A DNA stretch of 64,000 bases. It comes from Methylobacteriaceae bacterium (lineage in GTDB: Bacteria > Pseudomonadota > Alphaproteobacteria > Rhizobiales > Beijerinckiaceae). The translations under genes were made by a program, and so were the position numbers. Every line of letters starts with the position of its first letter. The stretch's first letter is position 1. The notes under the pieces are model-generated. The model saw nothing but the letters and a program-made list of their open reading frames with translations, did no database searches and was not told where the DNA came from. Location: positions 175,001 to 239,000 of the forward strand of contig JACKJC010000001.1 of NCBI GenBank assembly GCA_020638195.1. The letters run 5' to 3'. Below, piece by piece: positions 42,820 through 55,493 of this stretch.

Positions 42820-44694
42820 ATGAGCTTTTCAATACAGGAATTGCGCGCGATCGGGCGGGCCGCCGGACAGGATGACGAAGCCGCCGAATCCGAGCGCCTC
42901 GTGCTCGTCGGCGCCATTTCGCTGCAATGGGCGGGCGTCGCCGTCTTTGTGGCGATGACGGCGGCGACGCTCGTCGTCGCCTATTACCTGTCCACGGCGC
43001 ACGAACTCGGCGCCCTGCGATGGAAGATCCTGGCGATCCCGATCACCGCTTGCCTCGCGCTGGGTTATGCCTTGTTCAACGCGCGATCCGAGCCGCCCGA
43101 CGGCGTGCGGCTCGAGCGCGATGACGCGCCGCGATTGTGGGGTCTCGTCGATCGGATCAGCGAGAGCGCCGGCGCCACGGCGCCGACGGCGATTGTTCTG
43201 ACGGACGAACTCAACGCGGCTGCGGCCACGGTCCCCAAGCGCGGAATAACGCCACAGTCGGACACCGTTCTCGTTCTCGGTCTCCCGCTCCTGCTCGCGA
43301 CCTCGCCGCGTCAGGCGACCGCGATCATCGCGCACGAGATCGGACACTTTTCGAAAAAGCATGCGCGCGCCGGTCGCGAACTTCACAAGGCCCTGATCAT
43401 GGCGGCGGCTGTCACCGCCCATGCGGAGCAGACCGGAAACCTCGTACTGCGCATCATCGCGCGCTTCTACGACGCCGCCGGCGCATGGCTTGCGCACGTC
43501 GGCCTCGGCATGTCGCGCGCGCAGGAATTCCAGGCCGATCGCATTGCTGGTCAGATCGCCGGTCGCAAGGAAGCCGCGGACGCGCTGATCGTGCTCCATC
43601 TCGCCGATACGATCGTCGGGCGCGCGCCGCGCTCGCTTGCCGACGAGCGCGCGGCGCTCGAACAGGGGCGACCGGAACAGGAATGCGAGGCCGCGCTAGC
43701 GTTGGCATTGGCCGCACCCGACCGGCGCGATTCGACGCATCCCAGCTTGCGCGCGCGGATCGAGGCGCTCGGCGGCGACATGCGATTGCCGCCGCCGACC
43801 GGGACCGAACACGCGGCTGGCGCTTGGCTGCCGAACCTCGACGCCCTCGTCGCGCAATTCGATGCAATCCGATCGCGAGCCCTCGCCGGGCATGACAAGG
43901 CCGTCGAAACGGCGCGGTCGGCGGCGACCGAACGCCTGGAAGCGGCCAAGGCTACGCCGCCTCAGTCCGACGAGGATGTCGACGGTTGCGGCATTGTCGC
44001 CGCCTACCGCGCCGTTGCGCGCGCCCACGATGCGACGCTGCTCGGCGATCTCGACTTGGCGGAGCGGTTCGTCGCGCAGGCCCGCAGCCTTGCACCGGAC
44101 GATCCAGCGACCACGGAGGCCGTCGGTTGGATGCTGACATTGCGCGGCGACAGCGCCGGTCTCCAATTCCTGTTCGACGCCGTCCAGCAGGATCCGATGC
44201 GCGCTTACACGGCCCTGTCGGCGGCGGCGAAATTCGTCGAGGAGAACCCGACGATCCCCGATGCGCTCGCCTGGCGCGCACGCATCGAGGAGCGGTCGGT
44301 GACAGTCGAACCTGCGATCGCGGAACGCGAGCGCGCGCCGGCGCTGACCGAACGGTTTCTCGCCGCCGATCTCGCCTCGACCGCATGGCGGTCGATCCTC
44401 GACGTCCTGGTAAGCGACCGCAACGTCATCTCGGCGACGATCGTGCGCCGCGCGACGAAGCTCTATCCGGATCGGCCCGCCTTCGTGCTTGCGATCCGCT
44501 TGCGCGCGGGATGGAACGGTTCGACGCCCGACGAGGAACGCGCCGCCAATGAAAGGATCGCGCGCCTGCACGCCGTCGTCGGCTGCTACGGATCGGTTTC
44601 CGCGATCTACCCTTCGCAATGGAACGAGCACATTATCGCTTGGCGGATGCGGCGCACGCCCGGCGCGCAATTCTACTATCGCACGCAACCGTAG
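42820..44694 (+). CDS. M48 family membrane metallopeptidase with C-terminal helical region
   Basis: A 624-residue protein. Two membrane helices near residues 35-90 (VAVFVAMTAATLVVAYYL and ILAIPITACLALGYALF) precede an M48 (Ste24/HtpX-like) domain with the zinc motif HEIGH (IIAHEIGHFSKKHA) and the third-ligand Glu in QEFQADRIAG. The C-terminal ~300 residues are helical and TPR-like (AERFVAQARSLAPDDPATTE). It may degrade misfolded membrane or envelope proteins. ATG 42820 is used; an upstream ATG at 42775 adds 15 residues. Confidence 0.88.
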   Translation: MSFSIQELRAIGRAAGQDDEAAESERLVLVGAISLQWAGVAVFVAMTAATLVVAYYLSTAHELGALRWKILAIPITACLALGYALFNARSEPPDGVRLERDDAPRLWGLVDRISESAGATAPTAIVLTDELNAAAATVPKRGITPQSDTVLVLGLPLLLATSPRQATAIIAHEIGHFSKKHARAGRELHKALIMAAAVTAHAEQTGNLVLRIIARFYDAAGAWLAHVGLGMSRAQEFQADRIAGQIAGRKEAADALIVLHLADTIVGRAPRSLADERAALEQGRPEQECEAALALALAAPDRRDSTHPSLRARIEALGGDMRLPPPTGTEHAAGAWLPNLDALVAQFDAIRSRALAGHDKAVETARSAATERLEAAKATPPQSDEDVDGCGIVAAYRAVARAHDATLLGDLDLAERFVAQARSLAPDDPATTEAVGWMLTLRGDSAGLQFLFDAVQQDPMRAYTALSAAAKFVEENPTIPDALAWRARIEERSVTVEPAIAERERAPALTERFLAADLASTAWRSILDVLVSDRNVISATIVRRATKLYPDRPAFVLAIRLRAGWNGSTPDEERAANERIARLHAVVGCYGSVSAIYPSQWNEHIIAWRMRRTPGAQFYYRTQP

Positions 44695-44760
44695 ACAGGC
44701 GCGCCAAAGCAGCATGACGTTCGCGGACGGAACGCGCCCGCCCGCGAATGTTGAGAACCG

Positions 44761-45810
44761 TTACGCCGCCTTCTTCTTCGGCGCGAGCAGCTTGCGGTTC
44801 ATCAGCACTTCCGCGATCTGCACGGCGTTGAGCGCCGCGCCCTTGCGCAGATTGTCGCTGACGCACCAGAAGGCCAGCCCGTTCTCCACCGTCGCATCCT
44901 CGCGGATGCGCGAGATGTAGGTGGCGTCCTCGCCAGCCGCTTCATGCGGCGTCATGTAGCCGCCGGGCTCGCGCTTGTCGATCACGAGTACGCCGGGCGC
45001 CGCGCGCAGGATCGCAGTCGCCTCCTCGGCCGTGATCGGCTTCTCGAATTCGACGTTCACCGATTCCGAATGCGAGATGAAGACGGGCACGCGCACGCAG
45101 GTCGCGGTCAGCTTGATCTTCGGATCGAGGATCTTCTTCGTCTCCGCCATCATCTTCCACTCTTCCTTGGTGAAGCCGTCCTCCATGAAGACGTCGATGT
45201 GCGGAATGAGGTTAAAGGCAATGCGCTTCGGGAACTTCTTGGTCTCGACCTCGCCGAGCGAATAGAGAGCCTTGGTCTGGCGGTCGAGTTCGTCCATGCC
45301 TTCCTTGCCAGCGCCCGACACAGACTGGTACGTCGAGACGACGACGCGCTTGATGGTGGCGGCGTCATGCAGCGGCTTCAGCGCGACGACGAGTTGCGCG
45401 GTCGAACAGTTCGGATTGGCGATGATGTTCTTCTTCTTGAAGCCCGCCGCCGCGTCCGCGTTCACTTCCGGCACGATCAGCGGCACGTCGGAATCGTAGC
45501 GCCATGCGCTCGAATTATCGATCACGACGCAGCCCTGCGCGCCGATCTTCGGCGACCATTCCTTCGAGATCGTCCCGCCCGCCGACATCAGGCAGATGTC
45601 GGTATCGGAGAAATCGTAGGTGTCGAGGTGCTTGCACTTCAGCACCTTGTCGCCGAACGAGACTTCCGTGCCGATCGAGCGCGAGGAGGCGAGCGGAACG
45701 ACTTCCGACACGGGGAACTGGCGATCGGCGAGAATTTCCAGCATTTCGCGGCCCACATTGCCCGTGGCGCCGACAATCGCGACCTTGTAGCCGCCAGCCT
45801 GGTAGCTCAT
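44761..45810 (-). CDS. asd: Aspartate-semialdehyde dehydrogenase
   Basis: A 349-residue NADP-dependent enzyme that makes aspartate semialdehyde for lysine, threonine, methionine and diaminopimelate. N-terminal VAIVGATGNVGREMLEIL is the nucleotide loop and NPNCSTAQLV contains the catalytic Cys; HSESVNVEFEKP holds conserved active-site residues. The leader upstream holds a possible Thr/Lys-rich peptide and alternative hairpins, which suggests attenuation-type control. Confidence 0.96.
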   Translation of the reverse strand: MSYQAGGYKVAIVGATGNVGREMLEILADRQFPVSEVVPLASSRSIGTEVSFGDKVLKCKHLDTYDFSDTDICLMSAGGTISKEWSPKIGAQGCVVIDNSSAWRYDSDVPLIVPEVNADAAAGFKKKNIIANPNCSTAQLVVALKPLHDAATIKRVVVSTYQSVSGAGKEGMDELDRQTKALYSLGEVETKKFPKRIAFNLIPHIDVFMEDGFTKEEWKMMAETKKILDPKIKLTATCVRVPVFISHSESVNVEFEKPITAEEATAILRAAPGVLVIDKREPGGYMTPHEAAGEDATYISRIREDATVENGLAFWCVSDNLRKGAALNAVQIAEVLMNRKLLAPKKKAA

Positions 45811-45834
45811 TTTCTCAAATCCTGTCTTGGTTGG

Positions 45835-45899
45835 CTCCCTCGGGTATCCAGGCGCCGGCCCGGCGCCTTCTCCCTCACGACCCGAGGGAGAAACCCGAG
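45835..45899 (-). promoter_or_regulatory. Overlapping alternative hairpins in the asd leader
   Basis: Read on the minus strand, TTCTCCCTC (complement of 45884-45892) can pair locally with GAGGGAGAA (complement of 45868-45876). The overlapping CTCCCTCGGGT cannot do so at the same time as pairing with its distal partner: ACCCGAGGGAG and CTCCCTCGGGT form an 11-base arm pair (45835-45845 with 45880-45890). A second CTCGGGT lies just upstream (45893-45899). A GC hairpin (45851-45867) sits inside. The structures are mutually exclusive, as in attenuators, but no T-run follows. A mobile palindromic repeat is the alternative reading. Confidence 0.4.
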
Positions 45900-45912
45900 A
45901 GCGAGGACGTGT

Positions 45913-45981
45913 CTAGCCTGTGACGGCCGCTTTCGCGGTCGTTTTCGTCGTCGCGGTTTTCGTGGTCGAAACTGCGGACAT
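45913..45981 (-). CDS. Possible Thr/Lys-rich leader peptide upstream of asd
   Basis: A 22-residue frame: ATG at 45981, stop TAG at 45913. It contains eight Thr and three Lys codons (half the peptide), including the runs STTKTATTKTTAK. A GGAAAG sequence lies a few bases before the ATG. Threonine and lysine are end products of the pathway that asd feeds, so ribosome stalling at these codons could sense supply, like the thr leader of enterobacteria. The hairpins follow 13 bases after the stop codon. Translation is not shown. Confidence 0.35.
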   Translation of the reverse strand: MSAVSTTKTATTKTTAKAAVTG

Positions 45982-46010
45982 GGCTTTCCATCCCAAGAGT
46001 CAAATGCCCG

Positions 46011-46031
46011 GAGCGCGCCATTCGCGCGCTC
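46011..46031 (-). terminator. GC-rich hairpin downstream of the threonine ammonia-lyase gene
   Basis: Perfect 8-base arms GAGCGCGC/GCGCGCTC with a five-base loop, about 80 bases after the ilvA-like stop on the minus strand. No T-run follows, so it may be a weak or Rho-assisted terminator separating ilvA from the asd leader. Confidence 0.4.
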
Positions 46032-46107
46032 TGGAGCGAATGCTCCGATGGCGGTTTCCCTACACCCGGAGGGGTTTTCGGGCAAGCACAGATGGCCTGC
46101 GCCCTCA

Positions 46108-47325
46108 TTAGACGTTTCGCCGAACCGTCCGCATCCCCCGCGCCGTCAACCCCGCCACGATCCGCGCGCCATGCGCCTCGTCCTGCGCTTCCACGATCAG
46201 TTCCACCGCCGCGACATTGGCCGGCAGGGCCGTGAAGAAGCGCTGGTGCTGGACCTCGACGATATTGCCGCCGAGCGCGCCCACGGCTTCGGTCAATTCC
46301 GCCAGCGCGCCGGGCTTGTCTGCAATTTCGACCGTCAGATGGATCAGCCTCCCGTCGCGCACCAGCCCGCGCATCAGAATATTGGCGAGGGTGCGCGTGT
46401 CGATATTGCCTCCCGACAGGACCAGCCCGACCTTCTTGTCCCGGAACCGGTCGGGATGGGCGAGCAGCGCGGCGAGCCCCGCCGCCCCCGCGCCTTCTGC
46501 GACTGTCTTCTCGATTTCGGCCAGCAGGATGACGGCGCGCTCGATCAGGTCTTCGGGCGTGGTCAGAACCTCGACGCTTTGAGCGCGAAGAATCGCTTCC
46601 GGCAGCGCGCCGATATCGCGCACGGCGATGCCCTCGGCGATCGTCGGCCCGCCGACCGCGACCGGGTGGCCCGCAAGCTTTTGGGCCATCGCGCCGTAAC
46701 TCTCGACTTCGACGCCGACGACCTTTGTCCGCCCGCCGAGCCCGGCCGCCGCGACCGCGCAACCGGCGGCTAGCCCGCCGCCGCCGACCGGCGCGACGAG
46801 AAAGTCGAGATCGGGCGCCTCGGCCAGCATTTCCAATGCGACCGAGCCCTGTCCCGCGACGACGGCCGGATCGTCATAGGGATGCACGAAGACGAGGTTC
46901 TCTTTCTCCGCCAGATCGTGCGCGAAGGCGGCAGCCTCCGCCAGCGTCTCACCTTCCAGCAACACGCGCGCCTTGTGATGCCGCGTGCGCGACACCTTGG
47001 TGAAAGGCGTCGCCTTCGGCATGACGATGGTCGCCGCAATCCCGAGCTCTTGGGCGTGATAGGCGACCGCTTGCGCATGATTGCCGGCGGACATGGCGAT
47101 CACGCCGCGTCCCGCTTCCTCGGGCGAAAGCGTCAGCAGCCGGTTGGCGGCGCCGCGCTCCTTGAACGACGCAGTGAACTGCAGGTTCTCGAGCTTGATC
47201 CTGATATCGGCGCCGACGATTTCGGACAGCGTGCGCGAGGCGACGAAGGGCGTACTGGAGACGCGCCCGGCGATGCGGCGCGCGGCGGCTTCGATGGCGG
47301 AGAAGGGGACCGCGCCCGTCATCAC
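46108..47325 (-). CDS. ilvA: Threonine ammonia-lyase
   Basis: A 405-residue PLP enzyme that deaminates threonine to 2-oxobutyrate. The PLP lysine lies in TASFKERGAANRL; AGNHAQAVAYHA and the glycine loop VGGGGLAAGCAVA bind substrate and phosphate. The C-terminal ~75 residues are a single ACT-like domain (VEIADKPGALAELTEAV), the short regulatory form. Biosynthetic and catabolic types cannot be separated from sequence alone. It starts at ATG 47325 (a second ATG follows directly). Confidence 0.9.
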   Translation of the reverse strand: MMTGAVPFSAIEAAARRIAGRVSSTPFVASRTLSEIVGADIRIKLENLQFTASFKERGAANRLLTLSPEEAGRGVIAMSAGNHAQAVAYHAQELGIAATIVMPKATPFTKVSRTRHHKARVLLEGETLAEAAAFAHDLAEKENLVFVHPYDDPAVVAGQGSVALEMLAEAPDLDFLVAPVGGGGLAAGCAVAAAGLGGRTKVVGVEVESYGAMAQKLAGHPVAVGGPTIAEGIAVRDIGALPEAILRAQSVEVLTTPEDLIERAVILLAEIEKTVAEGAGAAGLAALLAHPDRFRDKKVGLVLSGGNIDTRTLANILMRGLVRDGRLIHLTVEIADKPGALAELTEAVGALGGNIVEVQHQRFFTALPANVAAVELIVEAQDEAHGARIVAGLTARGMRTVRRNV

Positions 47326-47333
47326 ATCGAATC

Positions 47334-47438
47334 CTCATCCTGAGGAGCGCCTGAAAGGCGCGTCTCGAAGGACGGCAGAGCCCCGCGCTTGAGGCCCATG
47401 CTTCGAGACGGCGCTTTCAGCGCCTCCTCAGCATGAGG
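47334..47438. repeat. Long palindromic repeat between ilvA and formaldehyde dehydrogenase
   Basis: The arms ~47334-47373 and 47401-47438 are imperfect inverted copies (CCTCATCCTGAGGAGCGCCT against AGCGCCTCCTCAGCATGAGG, with TCTCGAAG and CTTCGAGA further in). The loop is ~28 bases. This type is widespread in intergenic regions of Hyphomicrobiales. It may be a transcription barrier. Confidence 0.8.
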
Positions 47439-47456
47439 GCGCGGGGCAGAGCACAT

Positions 47457-48566
<1,110 letters not shown>

Positions 48567-48786
48567 GGGGCATCCCGAATGTGTGTTGAAATGATGCGCC
48601 AACAGAAACAATCGGCTTGCGCGCGTCAATAGAGGCTCTCGTTTCATCGCCGCAAACTCTTAACCCTCCGCGCCAACCCCTCCTTAACGCTGTTGGCGGG
48701 ACATGAACGGCGCTTAACCTCTCACTCAGTCGAAGACGACAGATTGGCCGCAACGACGGGATCTCAAAGCCCGCGGGAGTAGCGTC

Positions 48787-49641
48787 ATGAGTCTCATCGC
48801 CTTCGAGCCGCGCCTGCCAGCACTCGGCGCCGTGCGCGACCGCATGCTGACCGCGCTGTTCACGCTCGGCTATCGGGCCTTGCGCATCGCCCGGCGCCGC
48901 CGTCTCGAAGTTGCGCTCGTCGGCGGGCTCGTAGGCGTCCTTGCCGTCGGATCGTTTATTTCCGCGGTGGAGGCGCCTCCTGCGCCCGAACTGATCAAGC
49001 CTGCCCCGGCCGGCGTCTGGATGGACGTGACCCGGCCGCTGGCCATGTTTTCGTTCGACTCCCCGGAATTCGCTCCCGCGCCGGCCGTCTACGCCATGCG
49101 CCGCCACACGACCGGCGGCGGCCGCGAGGACATTCTGACCTTCGGCGATTTCGCCGGCGACGGCGCCTGGCTTCGGCTGACCATTCATCAGGTCGGCGAG
49201 GAGGGCGCGGCCGACCAGTCGCTTTTCGTCGAAACCGCGCGGCGCGCCAGCGCGGCCGGTCTCGCGCTCGACAATCTCAGCAATCCCGCCGCCCTGCCGA
49301 CGCGCTTCGGCGTCGCCGAATGGGCGGACGCGCGGCTGTCGGCTGCCGCCGACGGCGCAACGCGGGAGAACTGTGCGGCCTTCCGTTTCGGCGAAACCCG
49401 GCCGGCGCTCCGCGTCAGCGGCCTTGCCTGCGGCCCTGCCGGGCAAGCGTATAATCGCAGCCAGCTGTCCTGCCTCGTTGGCCGCATCGATCTGATAGCC
49501 GCCGGCGGCGACGAAAAGTTGCAGAAATTTTTCGCGCGCAGCGAACTGGCGCGCGACGCCAACTGCCGGCCCGCACGCCGTGCGCCCGGCCACGCGACGC
49601 CGGGGAAAGCCAGACACGCGCCGCGCCACGCCGCGCGATAG
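48787..49641 (+). CDS. Membrane-anchored protein of unknown function
   Basis: A 284-residue protein with one membrane helix around residues 43-60 (VALVGGLVGVLAVGSFISAV). The C-terminal ~220 residues look periplasmic, with GVWMDVTRPLAMFSFDSPE, FAGDGAWLRLTIHQVGEEG, a Cys pair and an Arg/Pro-rich tail. No known family is recognised. GCGGGAG precedes the ATG by several bases. Three TTAAC motifs (near 48660, 48688 and 48714) lie upstream; these are CtrA-type half sites but their spacing is not canonical. Confidence 0.72.
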   Translation: MSLIAFEPRLPALGAVRDRMLTALFTLGYRALRIARRRRLEVALVGGLVGVLAVGSFISAVEAPPAPELIKPAPAGVWMDVTRPLAMFSFDSPEFAPAPAVYAMRRHTTGGGREDILTFGDFAGDGAWLRLTIHQVGEEGAADQSLFVETARRASAAGLALDNLSNPAALPTRFGVAEWADARLSAAADGATRENCAAFRFGETRPALRVSGLACGPAGQAYNRSQLSCLVGRIDLIAAGGDEKLQKFFARSELARDANCRPARRAPGHATPGKARHAPRHAAR

Positions 49642-49750
49642 ACGGCCTGCAGTGTGGCGGAACCGACCCGGCGCTGAATTTGTTTCGACGACAGGTCGCC
49701 CGCAGGACCAAAATCAGTCTATGATTCGGGCGATCCATAGCGAGGTCGCC

Positions 49751-50020
49751 ATGAACATCTCAGCCAGAACCGCCATCCTCGCGCTCGCCGCGATTTCCGC
49801 CGTCGCCGTCGTGACCACTGCCGACGCCCGCCCGCGCAAGCGCCATGCCTATGGTTCGGACGTGATCGTCGTGCGCCCGCGCGCCTTCACCGATTCCGGA
49901 ACTGTGGTCCCGGTCGGCAGTCGCGAGGCCTATGTCATGCAGTCGACCTATTTCAACTACCAGCCGCTCGAGCGGACTTCGCCCGGAATTTTGTGGCGGC
50001 CATTCCCGGTTCAGCGATAA
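49751..50020 (+). CDS. Small secreted protein of unknown function
   Basis: An 89-residue protein with a clear signal peptide (AILALAAISAVAVVTTADA, cleavage before RPRK). The mature part is basic at first, then VIVVRPRAFTDSG, YVMQSTYFNYQP and GILWRPFPVQR. Similar short exported proteins occur in related bacteria with no assigned role. The tandem hairpins at 50031 follow directly and may end the transcript. Confidence 0.68.
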   Translation: MNISARTAILALAAISAVAVVTTADARPRKRHAYGSDVIVVRPRAFTDSGTVVPVGSREAYVMQSTYFNYQPLERTSPGILWRPFPVQR

Positions 50021-50030
50021 TAAAAACGAC

Positions 50031-50086
50031 TGCGAGCCGGCAGGCTCGCAGCCCATTTCGCATGCGTGCGAGCCTGACGGCTCGCA
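50031..50086. repeat. Pair of GCGAGCC-type palindromes between convergent genes
   Basis: Two hairpins, TGCGAGCC-N4-GGCTCGCA at 50031-50050 and at 50067-50086, 16 bases apart. The same core (GCGAGCC…GGCTCGC) occurs at 56224-56272 and inside ftsY at 60799-60878. Here it lies between the 3' ends of two genes and can end transcription from both sides. Confidence 0.8.
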
Positions 50087-50092
50087 ATCCGC

Positions 50093-51193
50093 TCAGCCGA
50101 GGCGCGCCAGAATCGCGTCGCCCATGGCGGCGGTCGAGATCACATCCTTGGCGTCGCCCTTGATGTCGGCGGTCCGCAGGCCTGCCGCCAGCACGTCTGC
50201 TATCGCCGTCTCGATCCTGTCGGCGGTCTCGCCGAGCCCGAACGAATAGCGCAGGCACATGGCGAGCGAGCCGATCATGGCGATCGGGTTGGCCATGCCC
50301 TTGCCGGCGATGTCGGGCGCGGAGCCGTGCACCGGCTCGTAGAGCGCGCGGCGCTTGTCGGTGACCTTGTCGACCTCGCCGAGCGAGGCCGAGGGCAGCA
50401 TGCCGAGCGAGCCCGTCAGCATGGCCGCGATATCGGACAGCATGTCGCCGAACAGATTGTCGGTCACGATCACGTCGAACTGTTTCGGCCAGCGCACGAG
50501 CTGCATGGCGAGAGAATCGGCGAGCTGGTGCTCCAGCTCCACATCCGCGTAATCGCGCTTGTGGAGCGCGGTGATGACCTCGTTCCACAAGACGCCCGAC
50601 TTCATCACGTTGCGTTTTTCCGACGACGTCACCTTGTTGCGGCGCTTGCGCGCGAGTTCGAAGGCGACGCGGCCGATCCGCTCGATCTCGTAGGTGTCGT
50701 AGACCTGCGTGTCGATGCCGCGCTTCTGACCGTTGCCGAGATCGATGATCTGCTTCGGCTCGCCGAAATAGACGCCGCCGGTCAGTTCACGCACGATCAT
50801 GATGTCGAGGCCCTCGACGATCTCGCGCTTGAGCGAGGAGGCTTCCGCCAGCGCCGGATAGCAGATCGCCGGGCGCAGGTTGGCGAAGAGCTGGAGATCC
50901 TTGCGCAGGCGCAGCAGGCCGGCTTCGGGCCGGACGTCATAGGGCACGCCGTCCCATTTCGGGCCGCCGACCGCGCCGAACAGCACGGCGTCGGCGGCGA
51001 GCGCCAGCTTCATGTCGCTTTCGGAGATCGATTGGCCGTGCGCGTCATAGGCCGAGCCGCCGACCAGGCCGCGCTCGATCTCGAATTTCGCCACGCCCAT
51101 CGCGGAAAGGCGCGCGAGGACCTTTTCCACCTCGCTCATCACTTCGGGGCCGATGCCGTCGCCGGGCAGGAGGAGAAGCTTGTAGGTCGCCAT
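50093..51193 (-). CDS. leuB: 3-isopropylmalate dehydrogenase
   Basis: A 366-residue NAD-dependent dehydrogenase of leucine biosynthesis. The start [18 protein letters not shown], the substrate region with [12 protein letters not shown], and [20 protein letters not shown] with [12 protein letters not shown] are diagnostic. LeuCD and leuA are not in the window. ATG 51193 is chosen for the family N-terminus; a longer open frame upstream has no support. Confidence 0.96.
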   Translation of the reverse strand: MATYKLLLLPGDGIGPEVMSEVEKVLARLSAMGVAKFEIERGLVGGSAYDAHGQSISESDMKLALAADAVLFGAVGGPKWDGVPYDVRPEAGLLRLRKDLQLFANLRPAICYPALAEASSLKREIVEGLDIMIVRELTGGVYFGEPKQIIDLGNGQKRGIDTQVYDTYEIERIGRVAFELARKRRNKVTSSEKRNVMKSGVLWNEVITALHKRDYADVELEHQLADSLAMQLVRWPKQFDVIVTDNLFGDMLSDIAAMLTGSLGMLPSASLGEVDKVTDKRRALYEPVHGSAPDIAGKGMANPIAMIGSLAMCLRYSFGLGETADRIETAIADVLAAGLRTADIKGDAKDVISTAAMGDAILARLG

Positions 51194-51339
51194 GATCCGT
51201 CTCGTTAAGGTTGCCGGGCGTTTTGCTACAGAAGCCGGGCCGCGACGGCAAGTTTGGTTCGGAATTTGGACCTTCGTCCACGCCTCGACCGTCGCCGTCC
51301 CGCTTTGGGACATCCGGTCGCCCCACCGGCGAGACGCAG

Positions 51340-51855
51340 ATGAAACGACGCGCCCTCTACCTCGCAATCGGCCTGTTCGCCGGCCTCGGCCTGTCGGCGG
51401 TCGGCTTGAAGGCCCACATCCTGCTGCCGCACAAGCCCGGCCAGACGGCGGACTGGGTCAAGAAGATGCGTGTGGAGGATTACGGGCGCCAGCAGGTGGT
51501 CTACCATATCGACCAGAGCGCCGGCGTGCTTAACGGACATTACCGGCACGTCCTGCAGGTCGCCAAGAACCATGTCGACGCCGTGGGCGCCGACAAGCTC
51601 GACCTGCGCATCATTCTGCAGGGCGAAGGCGTCGACTTCCTGTCCTGGGCGCGCGGCAGCTTCGACGCCCGGCACAAGATCGACGAATTGAAGCTGCAGG
51701 GCGTGAAATTCCTCGTCTGCCGCAACACGCTTCTGGCGCGCGGCATCGACCCCGACCGCGAGCTTTACGACGTCCAGAAGGAAGACGTTGTCCGCACCGC
51801 TGTCGGCGAGATCGCGCAGCTGGAGCAGAAGGGGTTCCAATACATCAAGCCGTGA
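51340..51855 (+). CDS. DsrE-family-like exported protein
   Basis: A 171-residue protein with an N-terminal hydrophobic signal or anchor ([18 protein letters not shown]) and a DsrE/F-like alpha-beta domain: [41 protein letters not shown] with one Cys, and [21 protein letters not shown] at the end. Such periplasmic proteins may handle sulfur or bind small molecules. Function is not known. Confidence 0.75.
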   Translation: MKRRALYLAIGLFAGLGLSAVGLKAHILLPHKPGQTADWVKKMRVEDYGRQQVVYHIDQSAGVLNGHYRHVLQVAKNHVDAVGADKLDLRIILQGEGVDFLSWARGSFDARHKIDELKLQGVKFLVCRNTLLARGIDPDRELYDVQKEDVVRTAVGEIAQLEQKGFQYIKP

Positions 51856-51868
51856 CCGGAGGCGCCCT

Positions 51869-52014
51869 CCTTCTCCCGTGAAACGGGAGAAGGTATCATG
51901 CGGAGCATGAGGGATGAGGGCCGGGCCGAAACCCGAGATTGCGGCGCAATCGCGGCGCCCTCACCCGACCCTCGCTAACGCGAGGGCCACCCTCTCCCGT
52001 TTCACGGGAGAGGG
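51869..52014. repeat. Three hairpins between convergent genes, two of one repeat type
   Basis: CCTTCTCCCGT-N3-ACGGGAGAAGG (51869-51893), CCCTCGC-N4-GCGAGGG (51969-51986) and CCCTCTCCCGT-N3-ACGGGAGAGGG (51990-52014). The first and third are copies of one palindrome. They fill the gap between the DsrE-like gene and acnA and could act as two-way terminators. Confidence 0.8.
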
Positions 52015-52024
52015 AGAAGCTGAC

Positions 52025-54754
<2,730 letters not shown>

Positions 54755-54881
54755 GGCGATCATCCTGCGCAGGTCGAAGGGAAGACGGACTTGTAGATAA
54801 ATCGCGCGAAGCCCGCTACACGACAAGGTGGCGCGCTCGATTTCTGAAGCGCGGTTCGTCAGGGGTCCGGTCGTCGCCGAC

Positions 54882-55493
54882 ATGCGTCTTGTTGCCGAAA
54901 ATGTCTGCGTGGACCGAGGCGGCCGGCGCATCTTGGAAGCCGTCGACTTCGCCCTGTCCGATGGTCAGGCCCTGATCCTGTCGGGGCCCAACGGCGCGGG
55001 CAAGTCGACGCTGCTGCGCGCTATCGCGGGCCTGCTGCCCCTTGCCGCCGGCCGGCTGACGCTCGACGACGACAGCGAGGAGATTGCCGCGTCTCTGCAT
55101 TATATCGGCCATGCCGAGGGCATGAAGCCAGCCCTCACCGTGCGCGAAAATCTCGATTTCTGGTCGTCTTTCCTGTCGCGGGAGAGCGCGGCGGCGGCGC
55201 TGGCGCCGCAGGACGCGCTCACCGCCTTCGGCCTCGCACATGTCATCGACATTCCCGCCGGCTATCTGTCGGCCGGCCAGAAACGCCGCATCGCGCTCGC
55301 CCGCCTGCTGGTCGCCCCCCGCCCGATCTGGCTGCTCGACGAGCCGACCACGGCGCTCGACGTGCGCGCACAGGCCGCGCTCGCCGCCGTCATGGCGCGC
55401 CATCGCGCCGGCGGCGGCATCGTGCTGGCCGCGACCCATTCGCCCGTTGGCCTCGAGAACGCTGGCGAACTGAAACTGGGGACGGTCGCGTGA
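54882..55493 (+). CDS. ccmA: Cytochrome c maturation ATPase CcmA
   Basis: A 203-residue ABC ATPase of the haem-handling CcmABCD complex. Walker [10 protein letters not shown], signature [14 protein letters not shown] and Walker [13 protein letters not shown] are intact. CcmA drives release of holo-CcmE. ATG 54882 gives the usual length; an in-frame GTG at 54828 is possible. The stop overlaps the ccmB start (GTGA). Confidence 0.95.
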   Translation: MRLVAENVCVDRGGRRILEAVDFALSDGQALILSGPNGAGKSTLLRAIAGLLPLAAGRLTLDDDSEEIAASLHYIGHAEGMKPALTVRENLDFWSSFLSRESAAAALAPQDALTAFGLAHVIDIPAGYLSAGQKRRIALARLLVAPRPIWLLDEPTTALDVRAQAALAAVMARHRAGGGIVLAATHSPVGLENAGELKLGTVA

